DNA of 64,000 nt, from the NCBI GenBank assembly GCA_963851405.1, contig CAWKPB010000001.1, positions 372,001-436,000 of the forward strand, written 5' to 3'. The position numbers and the translations under genes are program-made. Every line of letters starts with the position of its first letter. Position 1 is the stretch's first letter. This document shows positions 42,204 to 51,476 of the stretch, piece after piece. This DNA is from JANPBY01 sp963851405. Its GTDB lineage: Bacteria > Actinomycetota > Actinomycetes > DATJPE01. A model generated the notes under the pieces. That model did not search any database. It saw nothing but the letters and a program-made list of their open reading frames with translations, and was not told the origin of the DNA.

Positions 42204-43285
42204 GTGAGGACCGGCGTGGTCCGCTCCACGGTCGCGGACCCCAAGACTCGGTCGTCCGCGTAGAGCACGACAGCCTGCCCGGGTGCCAACCCCGAGACCG
42301 GCGTTGCGAACCGGACGTCCAACTGATCGCCCAGCAGCTCCGCGTCTGCGGGAACGGGATCAGCGTGGGCACGGACCTGCGCCGAGCAGGAGAATCGCCC
42401 CTCGGGGATCCGGGAGCACCAGCGGGGTCGTACGCCCACAGCTCCCACCACAGCCAACGCCTCACGAGGACCGACCACGACCCGGCGATCGACGGGCGAC
42501 AGTTCAAGGACGAACCTCGGGCGACCGTCAGCCGCGGGCACACCGAGGTGAAGACCCTTGCGTTGTCCGACGGTGAAGGCGTGGGTACCTGAGTGCTGCC
42601 CGAGGACCTCGCCCTGTTCGTCGACGATGTCACCAGGGGCCTCACCCAGTCGACGCGCGAGAAAGCCCGCGGTGTCACCGTCAGGGATGAAACAGATGTC
42701 ATGACTGTCGGGTTTGCTGGCCACCGCGAGGCCACGACGTGCGGCTTCCGCCCTCACATCGCTCTTGGTGGTGTCACCCAAGGGGAAGAACGAGCGTTCG
42801 AGCTCTCTGGCTGTCAAGACCCCAAGGACGTACGACTGATCCTTGGCGGCGTCTCGGGCCCGACGCAGCTCGATTCCGTCCGGACCGACTGCAGTACGGG
42901 CGTAGTGCCCGGTACCCACGCCGTCGTAGCCGAGGGCCAACGCTCGGTCGAGCACAGCAGAAAACTTGATGCGTTCGTTGCATCGCAGACAAGGATTGGG
43001 GGTGCGGCCGGCGGCGTATTCAGCCACGAAGTCGTCCACGACGTCCGCCCGAAAACGCTCCGCCAGATCCCAGACGTAGAAGGGGATGCCCAGCACATCC
43101 GCCGCGCGCCGCGCGTCTCGCGCATCCTCCAGCGTGCAGCACCCTCGGGCCCCTTGGCGCTGCGACTCCGGTTTGGCCGCAAGCGCAAGGTGCACGGCGG
43201 TGACCTCGTGACCTGCATCGACCAGCCGAGCCGCAGCGACGGCCGAGTCGACTCCACCGGAAACAGCCGCGACGATGCGCGCCAT
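42200..43285 (-). CDS. mnmA: tRNA-specific 2-thiouridylase
   Basis: A 361-residue ATP-dependent enzyme that adds sulfur to U34 of tRNA-Lys, -Glu and -Gln. The P-loop is AAVSGGVDSAVAA. The catalytic Cys pair is in NPCLRCN and SHDICFIPDGD, and the C-terminal beta-barrel domains are complete. ATG 43285 shares one base with the preceding stop (TGATG). The cysteine desulfurase gene directly upstream would supply the sulfur. Confidence 0.96.
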   Translation of the reverse strand: MARIVAAVSGGVDSAVAAARLVDAGHEVTAVHLALAAKPESQRQGARGCCTLEDARDARRAADVLGIPFYVWDLAERFRADVVDDFVAEYAAGRTPNPCLRCNERIKFSAVLDRALALGYDGVGTGHYARTAVGPDGIELRRARDAAKDQSYVLGVLTARELERSFFPLGDTTKSDVRAEAARRGLAVASKPDSHDICFIPDGDTAGFLARRLGEAPGDIVDEQGEVLGQHSGTHAFTVGQRKGLHLGVPAADGRPRFVLELSPVDRRVVVGPREALAVVGAVGVRPRWCSRIPEGRFSCSAQVRAHADPVPADAELLGDQLDVRFATPVSGLAPGQAVVLYADDRVLGSATVERTTPVLT

Positions 43286-44466
43286 CAGGCTGACCGGGCC
43301 GTGATGCCGGCGCGCCGGGCGCGCTCGACCGCTGCGGGTAGCGCATCGAGCAGGGCGTCCACGTCTGCGTCTGTCGAGGTGTACCCCAAGGAGAAACGCA
43401 AGGAACCTCGGGCGCTCACCGCGTCGGCCCCGGTGGCGAGGAGCACGTGGGACGGCTGTGCCACGCCCGCGGTACATGCCGATCCAGTGGAGCATTCGAC
43501 GCCCGCGGCGTCCAGCAACATCAGCAGCGCATCCCCCTCGCAGCCGTCGAAGGTGAAGTGAGCATTCCCGGGGAGTCGTCCGGCCGGATCCGGATCACCA
43601 TTCAGAGTTACGCCTGGAATCTCCGTCAGAACCGTGTACACGAGACGATCGCGCAAGGCTTGGATCTCTGTCGATCGGCGCGGCTGCGCCTCGGTGGCCA
43701 CAGCCGCGGCGAGCGCGAAAGCCAACACCCCCGGGGTATCCAGGGTTCCCGAACGGACGTCACGTTCCTGACCACCGCCGTGTACGAGCGGCGCAGGGAC
43801 CAACCCTCGGCTCAGCACGAGTGCGCCCACACCAAAGGGGCCACCTAGTTTGTGCCCGGTCACGGTCATGGCGTCCAGGCCGCTTGCCGCAAACGCCACC
43901 GGCAGTTGGCCGACCGCCTGGACGGCATCGGAGTGAACGGGAATGGCAAAGGCGTGCGCAGCCGCAACGATTTCCTCCAGCGGCTGGATCGTGCCGATCT
44001 CGTTGTTGGCCCACATCACGGACACCAAGGCGACATCGGTCGGATCTCGCTCGATCGCCGCTTCCACGTCCGCCGGGTTCACGCGGCCCTGCGCGTCCAC
44101 CGGCAACAACTCCAGTTCGGCGCCCTCGTGCTGAGCGAGCCACTCCGCCGGATCGAGCACCGCGTGGTGTTCGGCCGCACCAACGAGCAGCCGCCTTCGC
44201 TTCGGGTCGGCCGCCCGCGCAGACCAATACAGCCCTTTTAGCGCTAGGTTGTCCGACTCGGTTCCCCCACTGGTGAAAACGATCTCGCTCGGACGGGCAC
44301 CGAGGGCGGCCGCTAGTCGTTCTCGGGACTCCTCCACGACGCGGCGTGCACGGCGACCAGAGCCATGCAGGGACGAGGGGTTGCCGATCTCGGCCATCTC
44401 GGCAGCCATGACCGCGATGGCCTCAGCAAGCATCGGCGTCGTCGCCGCGTGGTCGAGGTAGGCCAT
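43285..44466 (-). CDS. Cysteine desulfurase (IscS/NifS class I)
   Basis: A 393-residue PLP enzyme that removes sulfur from cysteine for tRNA thiolation and Fe-S clusters. It starts MAYLDHAATTP. The PLP lysine is in TVTGHKLGGPFG, and the catalytic Cys loop is STGSACTAG with the long class I loop. The next gene, mnmA, shares one base, so it is probably a dedicated thiolation partner. A SufS elsewhere may handle Fe-S clusters. Confidence 0.95.
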   Translation of the reverse strand: MAYLDHAATTPMLAEAIAVMAAEMAEIGNPSSLHGSGRRARRVVEESRERLAAALGARPSEIVFTSGGTESDNLALKGLYWSARAADPKRRRLLVGAAEHHAVLDPAEWLAQHEGAELELLPVDAQGRVNPADVEAAIERDPTDVALVSVMWANNEIGTIQPLEEIVAAAHAFAIPVHSDAVQAVGQLPVAFAASGLDAMTVTGHKLGGPFGVGALVLSRGLVPAPLVHGGGQERDVRSGTLDTPGVLAFALAAAVATEAQPRRSTEIQALRDRLVYTVLTEIPGVTLNGDPDPAGRLPGNAHFTFDGCEGDALLMLLDAAGVECSTGSACTAGVAQPSHVLLATGADAVSARGSLRFSLGYTSTDADVDALLDALPAAVERARRAGITARSA

Positions 44467-44488
44467 AGCCGCCCGAGTCTACGTCGGC

Positions 44489-45589
44489 TCAGCGCAACGA
44501 GGCGCCGGAGTCGGCCTCAAGCTGCTCCACGAGAAGCCGAGCCGGGAGGACCGCGCCGTCGAGGGTCCAGTGCACGCCGTCGGGCTGTCGCGCCTTGACC
44601 TTCTTACCCTCATCACGAACATAGGTCGAATAGCCACCGCCCACCGCCGTACTCCCGTAGAGATCTACATACCGGACACCCGGTAGCGCCTCTGCTGCGG
44701 CATCCACGGCACGATTGATCGACTGATAGATGCGATCCCACTTCGGGTCTCGGGCCGTCGGCGGACCCGACCAGTAAACGGTCCGGCCCTCCCCCTGGAA
44801 TGTCTTCATGACCGCAGCCGCGCGCCGCGCGTACTCATCCAACCAAGCGTTGCCGCCCACCCATGCCTTGTTGCCGTTGCGCAGGTCCATCGGCCAGCCG
44901 TCATTGCCACCGATGATCATGATCACCGCGTCAGGGTTCTTCTTGTCAACATCGCTGCTCGCAGCTTTCTGCCAGTTGAAGAAGGCGGGGTTAGTGAGGC
45001 CGGTTCCGTTCCGAATGGCCGTGGATACCGAGACCAGTTCGGTGTCCGAGGTGAGCGCGTCCAACTGGATACCGACGTAGCTGGCCAACGAATCCCCGGC
45101 AACCAAAACGTTCAGTGGATCGGACCTCGTGGGGGGGGCCAGGCGGGCCGCCGATGCCTCGACATCGACCGCTGGCCCCTGGACCGGCTGATCGTTCGTG
45201 AGCGCGGCCAGGCCGGTTGCCGGAATCGGCGGGACGACGATGTCGGTCAGTGACTCGTCGCCGATTTCACCTCCTGACAGGTCCTCCCGTCCCAGCGCCT
45301 GTGCGAGGCGATCTCGCGGCCACGCCAGGCCGGTGGCCTGCGCCAACCCGTCGGTGGGACGGGCGACGGCGAGAGTCAACGTTCTGGTGACCCCCGGTTC
45401 CATGCTCTCCCCTGCTCGCAAAAGGCCCTCCGAGTTGAGCAGGGCTGCGGTCACCAGGGCGGTGACGACCAGCACGATGAGTGCTCTCGCGGACATCGAG
45501 CCACTCCGGCCGATGTGCGCCGCTGGGTGCTCGACCTCGTCGATGAAGCGCTCGTCTGAAGGCGGCGCCGGCGGCAGGTCGATCGCCAC
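44489..45589 (-). CDS. Membrane-anchored SGNH (DUF459-like) acyl-ester hydrolase
   Basis: A 366-residue protein with a cytoplasmic N-terminus, one membrane helix (about 33-52) and an extracytoplasmic SGNH domain. Catalytic blocks are VLVAGDSLASYVG (Ser), IGGNDGW and PDGVHWTLDG (Asp-x-x-His, VHW). The preceding MBOAT gene ends 16 bases before it. In such pairs the MBOAT protein moves an acyl group across the membrane and the SGNH protein transfers it to, or removes it from, a polymer. The polymer is unknown. Confidence 0.85.
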   Translation of the reverse strand: MAIDLPPAPPSDERFIDEVEHPAAHIGRSGSMSARALIVLVVTALVTAALLNSEGLLRAGESMEPGVTRTLTLAVARPTDGLAQATGLAWPRDRLAQALGREDLSGGEIGDESLTDIVVPPIPATGLAALTNDQPVQGPAVDVEASAARLAPPTRSDPLNVLVAGDSLASYVGIQLDALTSDTELVSVSTAIRNGTGLTNPAFFNWQKAASSDVDKKNPDAVIMIIGGNDGWPMDLRNGNKAWVGGNAWLDEYARRAAAVMKTFQGEGRTVYWSGPPTARDPKWDRIYQSINRAVDAAAEALPGVRYVDLYGSTAVGGGYSTYVRDEGKKVKARQPDGVHWTLDGAVLPARLLVEQLEADSGASLR

Positions 45590-45605
45590 AACACTCCTTG
45601 ACTGG

Positions 45606-47033
45606 TCAGAAGCGGAAGTACAAGAAGGGAGCTACGCCCTGCTCGCCAACCACCACGTTGATCACGACCAGGAAGATCCCGTACAACACGCCCTGGACCA
45701 GGATAGACCGCGCCGATACCCACTGCTGGACGACCAACCAGACCGACGAAGGCACCCACTGCGTCGCGAGCCCGGCCGCGATCGCGGCCACCACAGCCCA
45801 GGTCACCAGGGGTGCCGGGCCCCAGTCCGCCAGTTGACCGAGCAGGGCCAGCGCGGTGGGTAGGTCGCGAGCCCGGAAGAACACCCACGCGAAGCACACC
45901 ACGTTGAACGTGATGAGGACGAGTAGCACACGGGTGCGTAGCCCCGTACGGACGGGGCTGCTCGCTGATGCGACGTCGCGGCGCGCACGCCACCAGCGCT
46001 CCAGTGCTAGCCCCGTGCCGTGGATGCCACCCCAGATGACGAACGTCCAGTTCGCCCCGTGCCAAAGCCCCCCGATCAACATGGTGAGCATCAGATTGCG
46101 ATAGGTCATCAAGGATGACCCCCGACTACCGCCTAGCGGGAAGTACACGTAGTCGCGCAGCCATCGGGACAACGTCATGTGCCAACGCCGCCAGAAGTCC
46201 TGAAGGGACCTTGCGATGTACGGACGGTCGAAGTTCTGGGGGAACCGGAAGCCGAGCAACAAGGCCAGCCCGATCGCCATGTCGGTGTAGGCGGAGAAGT
46301 CGCAATAGATTTGGACGGCATAGGCGTAGATCGCGACCCAAACTTCGAGTGCCGAATGCGCCGAGGGGACGGCAAAGACCGGGTCCACGATCTGGGTCGC
46401 CAGCAGATCGGCGAGCACGATCTTCTTGAACAGCCCGCCCGCGATGAGGAACACCGCGGGCCCCGCTGGAATCGCAGAACGGTTGCGCGGAGACCGCAAC
46501 TGAGGAAGGAACTCCCTCGCTCGCACGATGGGACCTGCCACGAGATGGGGGAAGAAGGCCTCGTAGATCGCGAAGTCCATGAGCGATGCGGGGGCGATCA
46601 CGCCCCTGGATATATCGACGACATAGGAAATGGCTTGGAAGGTGAAGAACGAGATCCCGATGGGGAGTACCAGCCCGAGTAGGGGAAGCGGAGCCTCGAG
46701 ACCCATCGTCGTGAGCACTCGGTTGACCGACTCGATAAAGAAGTCGAAATACTTGAACACACCGAGCAGTCCCACGTTGAAGACCACGATCACGATCAGA
46801 ATCGCACGTCGACGATCGGCCCAGGCAGTCACCACCATCGCCTGCCCTGCCGCCTGGTTGGCCACTGTCGATGCGGCAAGAAGGGCCGTGAAACGCCAGT
46901 CCGCATAGCCGTAAAACACGTAAGACGCGGCCAGGATGAACGGTTTCCACGCCTTCGGGTAGGGCATGAGCGTCCAGCTCACGACCAGCACGATCACGAA
47001 GAAGGCCGCGAACTCCACGGTCGGGAAGATCAA
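45606..47033 (-). CDS. MBOAT-family membrane O-acyltransferase (AlgI-like)
   Basis: A 475-residue polytopic protein. The MBOAT core is clear: YCDFSAYTDMAIGLALLLGF, then FWRRWHMTLSRWLRDYVY and the catalytic His in MLIGGLWHGANWTF. AlgI and DltB relatives acetylate or alanylate exopolysaccharide or wall polymers. Start ATG 47033. With the downstream SGNH protein it forms a probable two-gene O-acylation system. Confidence 0.9.
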   Translation of the reverse strand: MIFPTVEFAAFFVIVLVVSWTLMPYPKAWKPFILAASYVFYGYADWRFTALLAASTVANQAAGQAMVVTAWADRRRAILIVIVVFNVGLLGVFKYFDFFIESVNRVLTTMGLEAPLPLLGLVLPIGISFFTFQAISYVVDISRGVIAPASLMDFAIYEAFFPHLVAGPIVRAREFLPQLRSPRNRSAIPAGPAVFLIAGGLFKKIVLADLLATQIVDPVFAVPSAHSALEVWVAIYAYAVQIYCDFSAYTDMAIGLALLLGFRFPQNFDRPYIARSLQDFWRRWHMTLSRWLRDYVYFPLGGSRGSSLMTYRNLMLTMLIGGLWHGANWTFVIWGGIHGTGLALERWWRARRDVASASSPVRTGLRTRVLLVLITFNVVCFAWVFFRARDLPTALALLGQLADWGPAPLVTWAVVAAIAAGLATQWVPSSVWLVVQQWVSARSILVQGVLYGIFLVVINVVVGEQGVAPFLYFRF

Positions 47034-47159
47034 CGGACGGCAGCCTCACACGGGAACGTCGAAGTCGGTAACGCCGTGGCGCCCACCCCTGACCGGATCA
47101 GCCTAGGGCGAGGCACAAGCATGCTCGTCCCCGCGGAAGAAATTCCGAGGGCGTACGGG

Positions 47160-48107
47160 CTAGGCCTTGCGCTTCTCGATCTCGTCGGTGAGCTGCGGGA
47201 GGACGACGAACAAGTCACCAACGACTCCGTAGTCGACCAGCTCGAAAATGGGTGCTTCGGGATCCTTGTTGACCGCCACGATCGTCTTGGAGGTCTGCAT
47301 CCCGGCTCGGTGCTGAATCGCACCCGAGATTCCGCTAGCGAAGTACAACTGGGGCGACACCGTCTTCCCGGTCTGCCCGACCTGGTTCTGGTGCGGATAC
47401 CACCCGGCATCGGTCGCGGCGCGCGAAGCGCCAACCGCAGCCCCCAGGGCGTCCGCCAGCTTCTCGATTACCGCGAAATCGCCGTTTGTGCCGCGTCCAC
47501 CTGACACGACGATCGACGCTTCTGTGAGCTCCGGGCGGCCGCCCTTCTCCTTGGCTACCCGATCCATGATCCGGGCAGAGCTGTCGGAGTTTGTGACCTC
47601 GACCGCGACCTCACAACGCTCGGCTGCGGCGGGATTGGCCGCCGGAGTGGTTGAGTTCGGGCGCACCGTGATGATCGGGGTGCCCTGCGTGACTCGAGTC
47701 GTCACGACCGTTGAGCCGCCGAACACCGACTGTGTGACCCTGAGCTCAGGGTCCACGGCCACAGCGTCGGTGAGTACGCCGGAACCCGTACGCACGGCGA
47801 GTCGGCCGGCGATCTCCTTGCCTTCGGCGTTCGATGCAAGCAGCACCGCGGCTGGCGCACGATCAGCCACGAGTTGAGCCAGCACGGCCACCTTGGGTCC
47901 GGCGACCGACTCCAGGACATCTGCCGAATCTGCGACGTAAACCCGGACGGCGCCATGCTCGGCGAGCCTGTCGCGCGCGGAGTCAAAACCGGCGCCCACG
48001 AAAACGGCACTCGGCTCCCCCAACGTGCATGCCAAGGTCAGCAGCTCCGATGTCACCTTCTTGACGTCGCCGTTGATGTGCTCGACGAGGACTAGTACCT
48101 CTGCCAT
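47160..48107 (-). CDS. etfA: Electron transfer flavoprotein, alpha subunit
   Basis: A 315-residue FAD-binding subunit. The C-terminal FAD signature is VSGGRGTNGDF through GASRAATDAGW, HQNQVGQTGK and YFASGISGAIQH. It passes electrons from acyl-CoA dehydrogenases to the quinone pool. It starts 17 bases after etfB ends. A lone gene pair with no acyl-CoA dehydrogenase beside it. Confidence 0.96.
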   Translation of the reverse strand: MAEVLVLVEHINGDVKKVTSELLTLACTLGEPSAVFVGAGFDSARDRLAEHGAVRVYVADSADVLESVAGPKVAVLAQLVADRAPAAVLLASNAEGKEIAGRLAVRTGSGVLTDAVAVDPELRVTQSVFGGSTVVTTRVTQGTPIITVRPNSTTPAANPAAAERCEVAVEVTNSDSSARIMDRVAKEKGGRPELTEASIVVSGGRGTNGDFAVIEKLADALGAAVGASRAATDAGWYPHQNQVGQTGKTVSPQLYFASGISGAIQHRAGMQTSKTIVAVNKDPEAPIFELVDYGVVGDLFVVLPQLTDEIEKRKA

Positions 48108-48124
48108 GAGTGTCGCCCGCCTTC

Positions 48125-48904
48125 TCAGATGAACTTCTGTGACGAGAGGAACTCGGCAACCTGAACGCCGCCGGTTCCGTCGTCCTTGACGATCGTTCCC
48201 GCTGCTCTCGGCGGCCGCAGCGTGGCCGTGTCGACGCGGGTTCGGGCCGCACCCAGCCCGGCCTGGTCGGCGGCGATCCCTAGGTCGGAGAGCGAGAGGG
48301 TCGTGACGGGCTTCTTCTTGGCCGCCATGATGCCCTTGAACGAGGGGTATCTGGGTTCGTTGATCTTTTCCACAACCGACACCACAGCGGGGGTGGCACC
48401 TTCAACAACGTCGTGCCCGTACTCGGTCTGCCGGTGGATCCGCACCACATCGCCGTCGATTTCCACCTGCTCGGCGAAGGTGAGCTGGGGGCGCCCAAGC
48501 CGCTCGGCGAGCATCGCCGGGACTACAGACATGCGAGCATCGGTGGATTCTGACCCGAGGATGACCAAGTCCCATTCGACGGTTCCCAGCGCAGCGGCCA
48601 GGGCCGCGGACGTGGCCAACGCATCCGAGCCGTGCAAGGCATCGTCGAGCACATGGATGCCAGCGTCTGCCCCCATGGACAGCGCCTTGCGAACAGTGTC
48701 GGCCGCTCGCTCGGGCCCCATGGTCAACACGGTGACCTCACCGGAGTGCTTCTCGGCCAGCTGAAGCGCCTCTTCGACTGCGTACTCGTCGAGTTCGTTC
48801 ATCACGGCATCGGCCGCGTCCCTGTCGAGGGTCTGGTCGGTGGGGCTCAGGGTCTTCTCAGCCCAGGTATCAGGAACCTGCTTCACGCAGACGACGATCT
48901 TCAT
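48125..48904 (-). CDS. etfB: Electron transfer flavoprotein, beta subunit
   Basis: A 259-residue AMP-binding subunit starting MKIVVCVKQVPDT. MNELDEYAVEEALQL, TMGPERAADTVRKAL and the late MAAKKKPV segment are standard for the family. First gene of etfBA; GGAGGG lies 15 bases before the ATG, rather far for a ribosome site. Confidence 0.96.
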   Translation of the reverse strand: MKIVVCVKQVPDTWAEKTLSPTDQTLDRDAADAVMNELDEYAVEEALQLAEKHSGEVTVLTMGPERAADTVRKALSMGADAGIHVLDDALHGSDALATSAALAAALGTVEWDLVILGSESTDARMSVVPAMLAERLGRPQLTFAEQVEIDGDVVRIHRQTEYGHDVVEGATPAVVSVVEKINEPRYPSFKGIMAAKKKPVTTLSLSDLGIAADQAGLGAARTRVDTATLRPPRAAGTIVKDDGTGGVQVAEFLSSQKFI

Positions 48905-49215
48905 GGTCGGAGTGCGACCCTCCTCGGCGGTGACGGCCCCATGGCCGCTCTCGGCGGTGATGGTGCCAGAACGAACCCTCTTGAGAGCAATCCAGGCTCA
49001 GCAATCGGGGAGCGAACACTATGTTACTCGCCAGTAGGAGCCCGCATGTCGGGGGCTCCGTCACGAGGGCGCTCAACAGTCAAGGTCGGCTGCCAAAAGC
49101 GCGCCTGGACCTCCACTGGCGCCACCCTCAAGCCAGACAGCCGACTCAAGGCCAGCTCGGCTTGGTCGATCCGCTCAACGGACGAGGGCTAACCTCACCC
49201 GGCCGACCGCCGCTG
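48905..49215. other. 311-base non-coding stretch upstream of etfB
   Basis: No gene seen. It holds a 7-bp hairpin (49037-49059, GGAGCCC/GGGCTCC) without a T-run, and TAACAT on the minus strand just after it, which could be an etfB -10 without a recognisable -35. It also holds the downstream side of the cyclic-nucleotide-binding gene. Confidence 0.5.
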
Positions 49216-49671
49216 TCAGGCGGAGGCTCGGGACTCGGCCGCGCGCAACCGTGCCGCCAGCACCTTGAGCAGGGCCAAGGCGACCGCCGGGTTCTCCTTC
49301 AAGATCGGCGAGAACGCCCAGGCGGTGAGAGTGAAGGCCCGCATGCCGCCCGAACCGGCCACGACCGTGGCAGACCTGGGCTCACCATCGATGAGCGACG
49401 TTTCACCGAAGTACTGCCCAGCGCTCATTTCGCCCACGGACTTGCCGTGCACTTCGACGCCCGCTGATCCATCCAGGATCAGGTAGAAGCGAACTCCTTG
49501 CGGCGAGAATGGCGCCCAACCTGCGACGGCGGATCCTTCCTCGGTCACATGGGTACCAGCCCCGAACGCCTCCACGTTGCCGTCCTGTGCGATCCGTTTC
49601 AGGACTTTGTCCGGGAGACCCGCGAATAGGTCAACGGCCGCCAGTTGCGTGATCAGGGCGTCATCGCTCAT
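49216..49671 (-). CDS. Cyclic-nucleotide-binding domain protein
   Basis: A 151-residue protein that is one cNMP-binding jelly roll with no DNA-binding domain. The phosphate-binding cassette reads QYFGETSLIDGEPRSATV, with the Glu and Arg that contact cyclic AMP. It may be a small sensor acting through a partner. It is divergent from the methyltransferase operon, 180 bases apart. Confidence 0.85.
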   Translation of the reverse strand: MSDDALITQLAAVDLFAGLPDKVLKRIAQDGNVEAFGAGTHVTEEGSAVAGWAPFSPQGVRFYLILDGSAGVEVHGKSVGEMSAGQYFGETSLIDGEPRSATVVAGSGGMRAFTLTAWAFSPILKENPAVALALLKVLAARLRAAESRASA

Positions 49672-49851
49672 GCCCGCGAGGATAGGGCCGACCGCAGGTG
49701 CGCGGAGGCGATTTGCGCATACGGTCGGTTCAACGCTCCATCGATCGCACTCATGCGGTGCCTACCACCTACGGTGAGTGTGGCGACCGTGCTCGACGAA
49801 ATTTCGCCGATGCCATTCGCCGACCCAGTCGGCCACCGCCCAGGAGACGCC

Positions 49852-50658
49852 ATGGAGTTCGAGAGCCGCTTCGAAGGCTCGATCCCTGAAATCTACGACC
49901 GTCTCCTGGTGCCCATGATCTTCCGAGACGCCGCCCGCGCCCTCGCCGATGTCGTGGCCGCGCTAGGGCCGAGCAGCGTGCTCGAGACAGCGGCGGGGAC
50001 GGGCGTGTTGACGCGAGAGTTGTTGTCCAAGTGCGCCGGCGCGACCGTCACCTCAACCGATCTCAACCAGCCCATGCTCGACCGGGCCGCTGCCGAAAAC
50101 CCATCAACGCGTGCGAGTTGGCAGCAAGCCGATGCCCTCGACCTTCCTTTCGGTGACGACTCCTTTGACGTCGTCGCATGCCAATTCGGGGTGATGTTCT
50201 TCCCAGAGCGAAGCAAGGCCTTCAGCGAGGCCGCACGCGTCTTGCGCTCCGACGGATCGTTGGTGTTCAACGTCTGGGACCGAATCGAGAACAACGAGAT
50301 TGCCTGCGCCATCGAGGCCGCGTTGACGGCGGCAGACCCCGACCGCCCGTCGTTGTTCATGAGCCGAACACCACACGGATATCACGACCAAGACCAGATC
50401 GACGCAGACCTCGAACGGGGCGGGATGAAACTCACGAGCATCGAGGCTGTTGAGGGAATCTGCCGGACCACGGCCCACGATGCGGCGTTCGCCTTCTGTG
50501 CGGGCTCACCCCTCAGCCTGGAGATCACGACGGAGAGCTCAATGAGCGTTCCGGAGGCCACTGAGGTGGCAGAGGCGGCGCTGATTCGGCTCTATGGCGA
50601 AGGCCCCATCAGCGGAAGGATCCGGTCGTTTCAGATCACCGCACACCCGGCGACGTGA
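49852..50658 (+). CDS. Class I SAM-dependent methyltransferase (1)
   Basis: A 268-residue Methyltransf_11-type protein. Motif I is VLETAAGTGVLT, motif II acid is in STDLNQPM, and DALDLPFGDDSFDVVACQ is the post-motif region. The ATG at 49852 has GGAG five bases before ACGCC; an earlier in-frame start lacks one. It opens an operon with another methyltransferase, a GH57 enzyme and a glucan synthase, so glucan methylation is a plausible job. It overlaps the next gene by four bases (GTGA). The substrate is inferred only. Confidence 0.82.
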   Translation: MEFESRFEGSIPEIYDRLLVPMIFRDAARALADVVAALGPSSVLETAAGTGVLTRELLSKCAGATVTSTDLNQPMLDRAAAENPSTRASWQQADALDLPFGDDSFDVVACQFGVMFFPERSKAFSEAARVLRSDGSLVFNVWDRIENNEIACAIEAALTAADPDRPSLFMSRTPHGYHDQDQIDADLERGGMKLTSIEAVEGICRTTAHDAAFAFCAGSPLSLEITTESSMSVPEATEVAEAALIRLYGEGPISGRIRSFQITAHPAT

Positions 50659-51476
50659 CGCTCCGCGCTGCTACGCGACTCGGCACCGACCCGCGACCCA
50701 CCGACGCCTGCGCGGCGCCGAGAATCACCGGCGAGCGGACCATCCCGCATGTCTGGCACGAGAACTACTGGTTCCGGCGACATGAAGTCGTGTACGAGTA
50801 CCTAGCGGCTGGGTTCTCATCGCGAGACGATCGGACGATCCTGGATGCCGGTTCCGGCGAGGGCTACGGAGCTGCGGTCCTGGATCGCCACTCACCCCGG
50901 CAGATCGTCGGTCTCGACTACGACGCACTGGCCGTTGACCAGGCGCGGCGGACTTACCCGAGCATCACCGTGGTTCGGGGCAACTTGGTGGAGCTGCCTT
51001 TCGTGGATCAGTCCTTCGATGCCCTGGTCAGCCTGCAAGTCATCGAACATCTGTGGGACCAGGCGGCCTTCCTGAACGAGTGTGTGCGGGTGGGCCGGCA
51101 GGGCGGGTGGGTGGCCATCTCGACCCCGAACCGAGTGACCTTCTCACCGGGACTCGGCAGGCGTGAGAAGCCCAAGAATCTGTTCCACACCAACGAGTTC
51201 GATGCTGAGGAGCTCGTGGAACTCGTGGCCGCCGCTGGTCTCGAAGTTCGCGCGATCCTCGGCGTGAGGCACGGCGAACGGCTGATCCACTGGGAGTCAG
51301 AGCACGGCTCGTTATCCCGCGCCCAACTCCGTGTGCCCCACTGGGCATGGGGGGCCGAGTTGGCTCAGATGGTCCGCTCGATTTCTTGTGCGGACTTCGT
51401 GATCGACGACGAGGCTCCAGACAACTGGCTCGACCTGCTCGTTCTGGCCTCGGTGCCGGGGCTCAGCCCCAGATGA
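50655..51476 (+). CDS. SAM-dependent methyltransferase (2), Rv3030-like by position
   Basis: A 273-residue class I methyltransferase: ILDAGSGEGYGAA (motif I), IVGLDYDALAVD, LPFVDQSFDALVSLQVIEHL. It directly precedes the GH57 and GT4 genes with an ATGA overlap. From memory the same three-gene order in mycobacteria is Rv3030-Rv3031-Rv3032, where Rv3030 is the proposed methyltransferase of 6-O-methylglucose lipopolysaccharide. Orthology is inferred from position and general similarity. Confidence 0.83.
   Translation: MTLRAATRLGTDPRPTDACAAPRITGERTIPHVWHENYWFRRHEVVYEYLAAGFSSRDDRTILDAGSGEGYGAAVLDRHSPRQIVGLDYDALAVDQARRTYPSITVVRGNLVELPFVDQSFDALVSLQVIEHLWDQAAFLNECVRVGRQGGWVAISTPNRVTFSPGLGRREKPKNLFHTNEFDAEELVELVAAAGLEVRAILGVRHGERLIHWESEHGSLSRAQLRVPHWAWGAELAQMVRSISCADFVIDDEAPDNWLDLLVLASVPGLSPR

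Noticed and set aside
49037..49059. Hairpin between etfB and the cNMP-binding gene as a terminator
   Set aside because: Seven-bp stem without a T-run on either strand and more than 150 bases from the nearest gene end.
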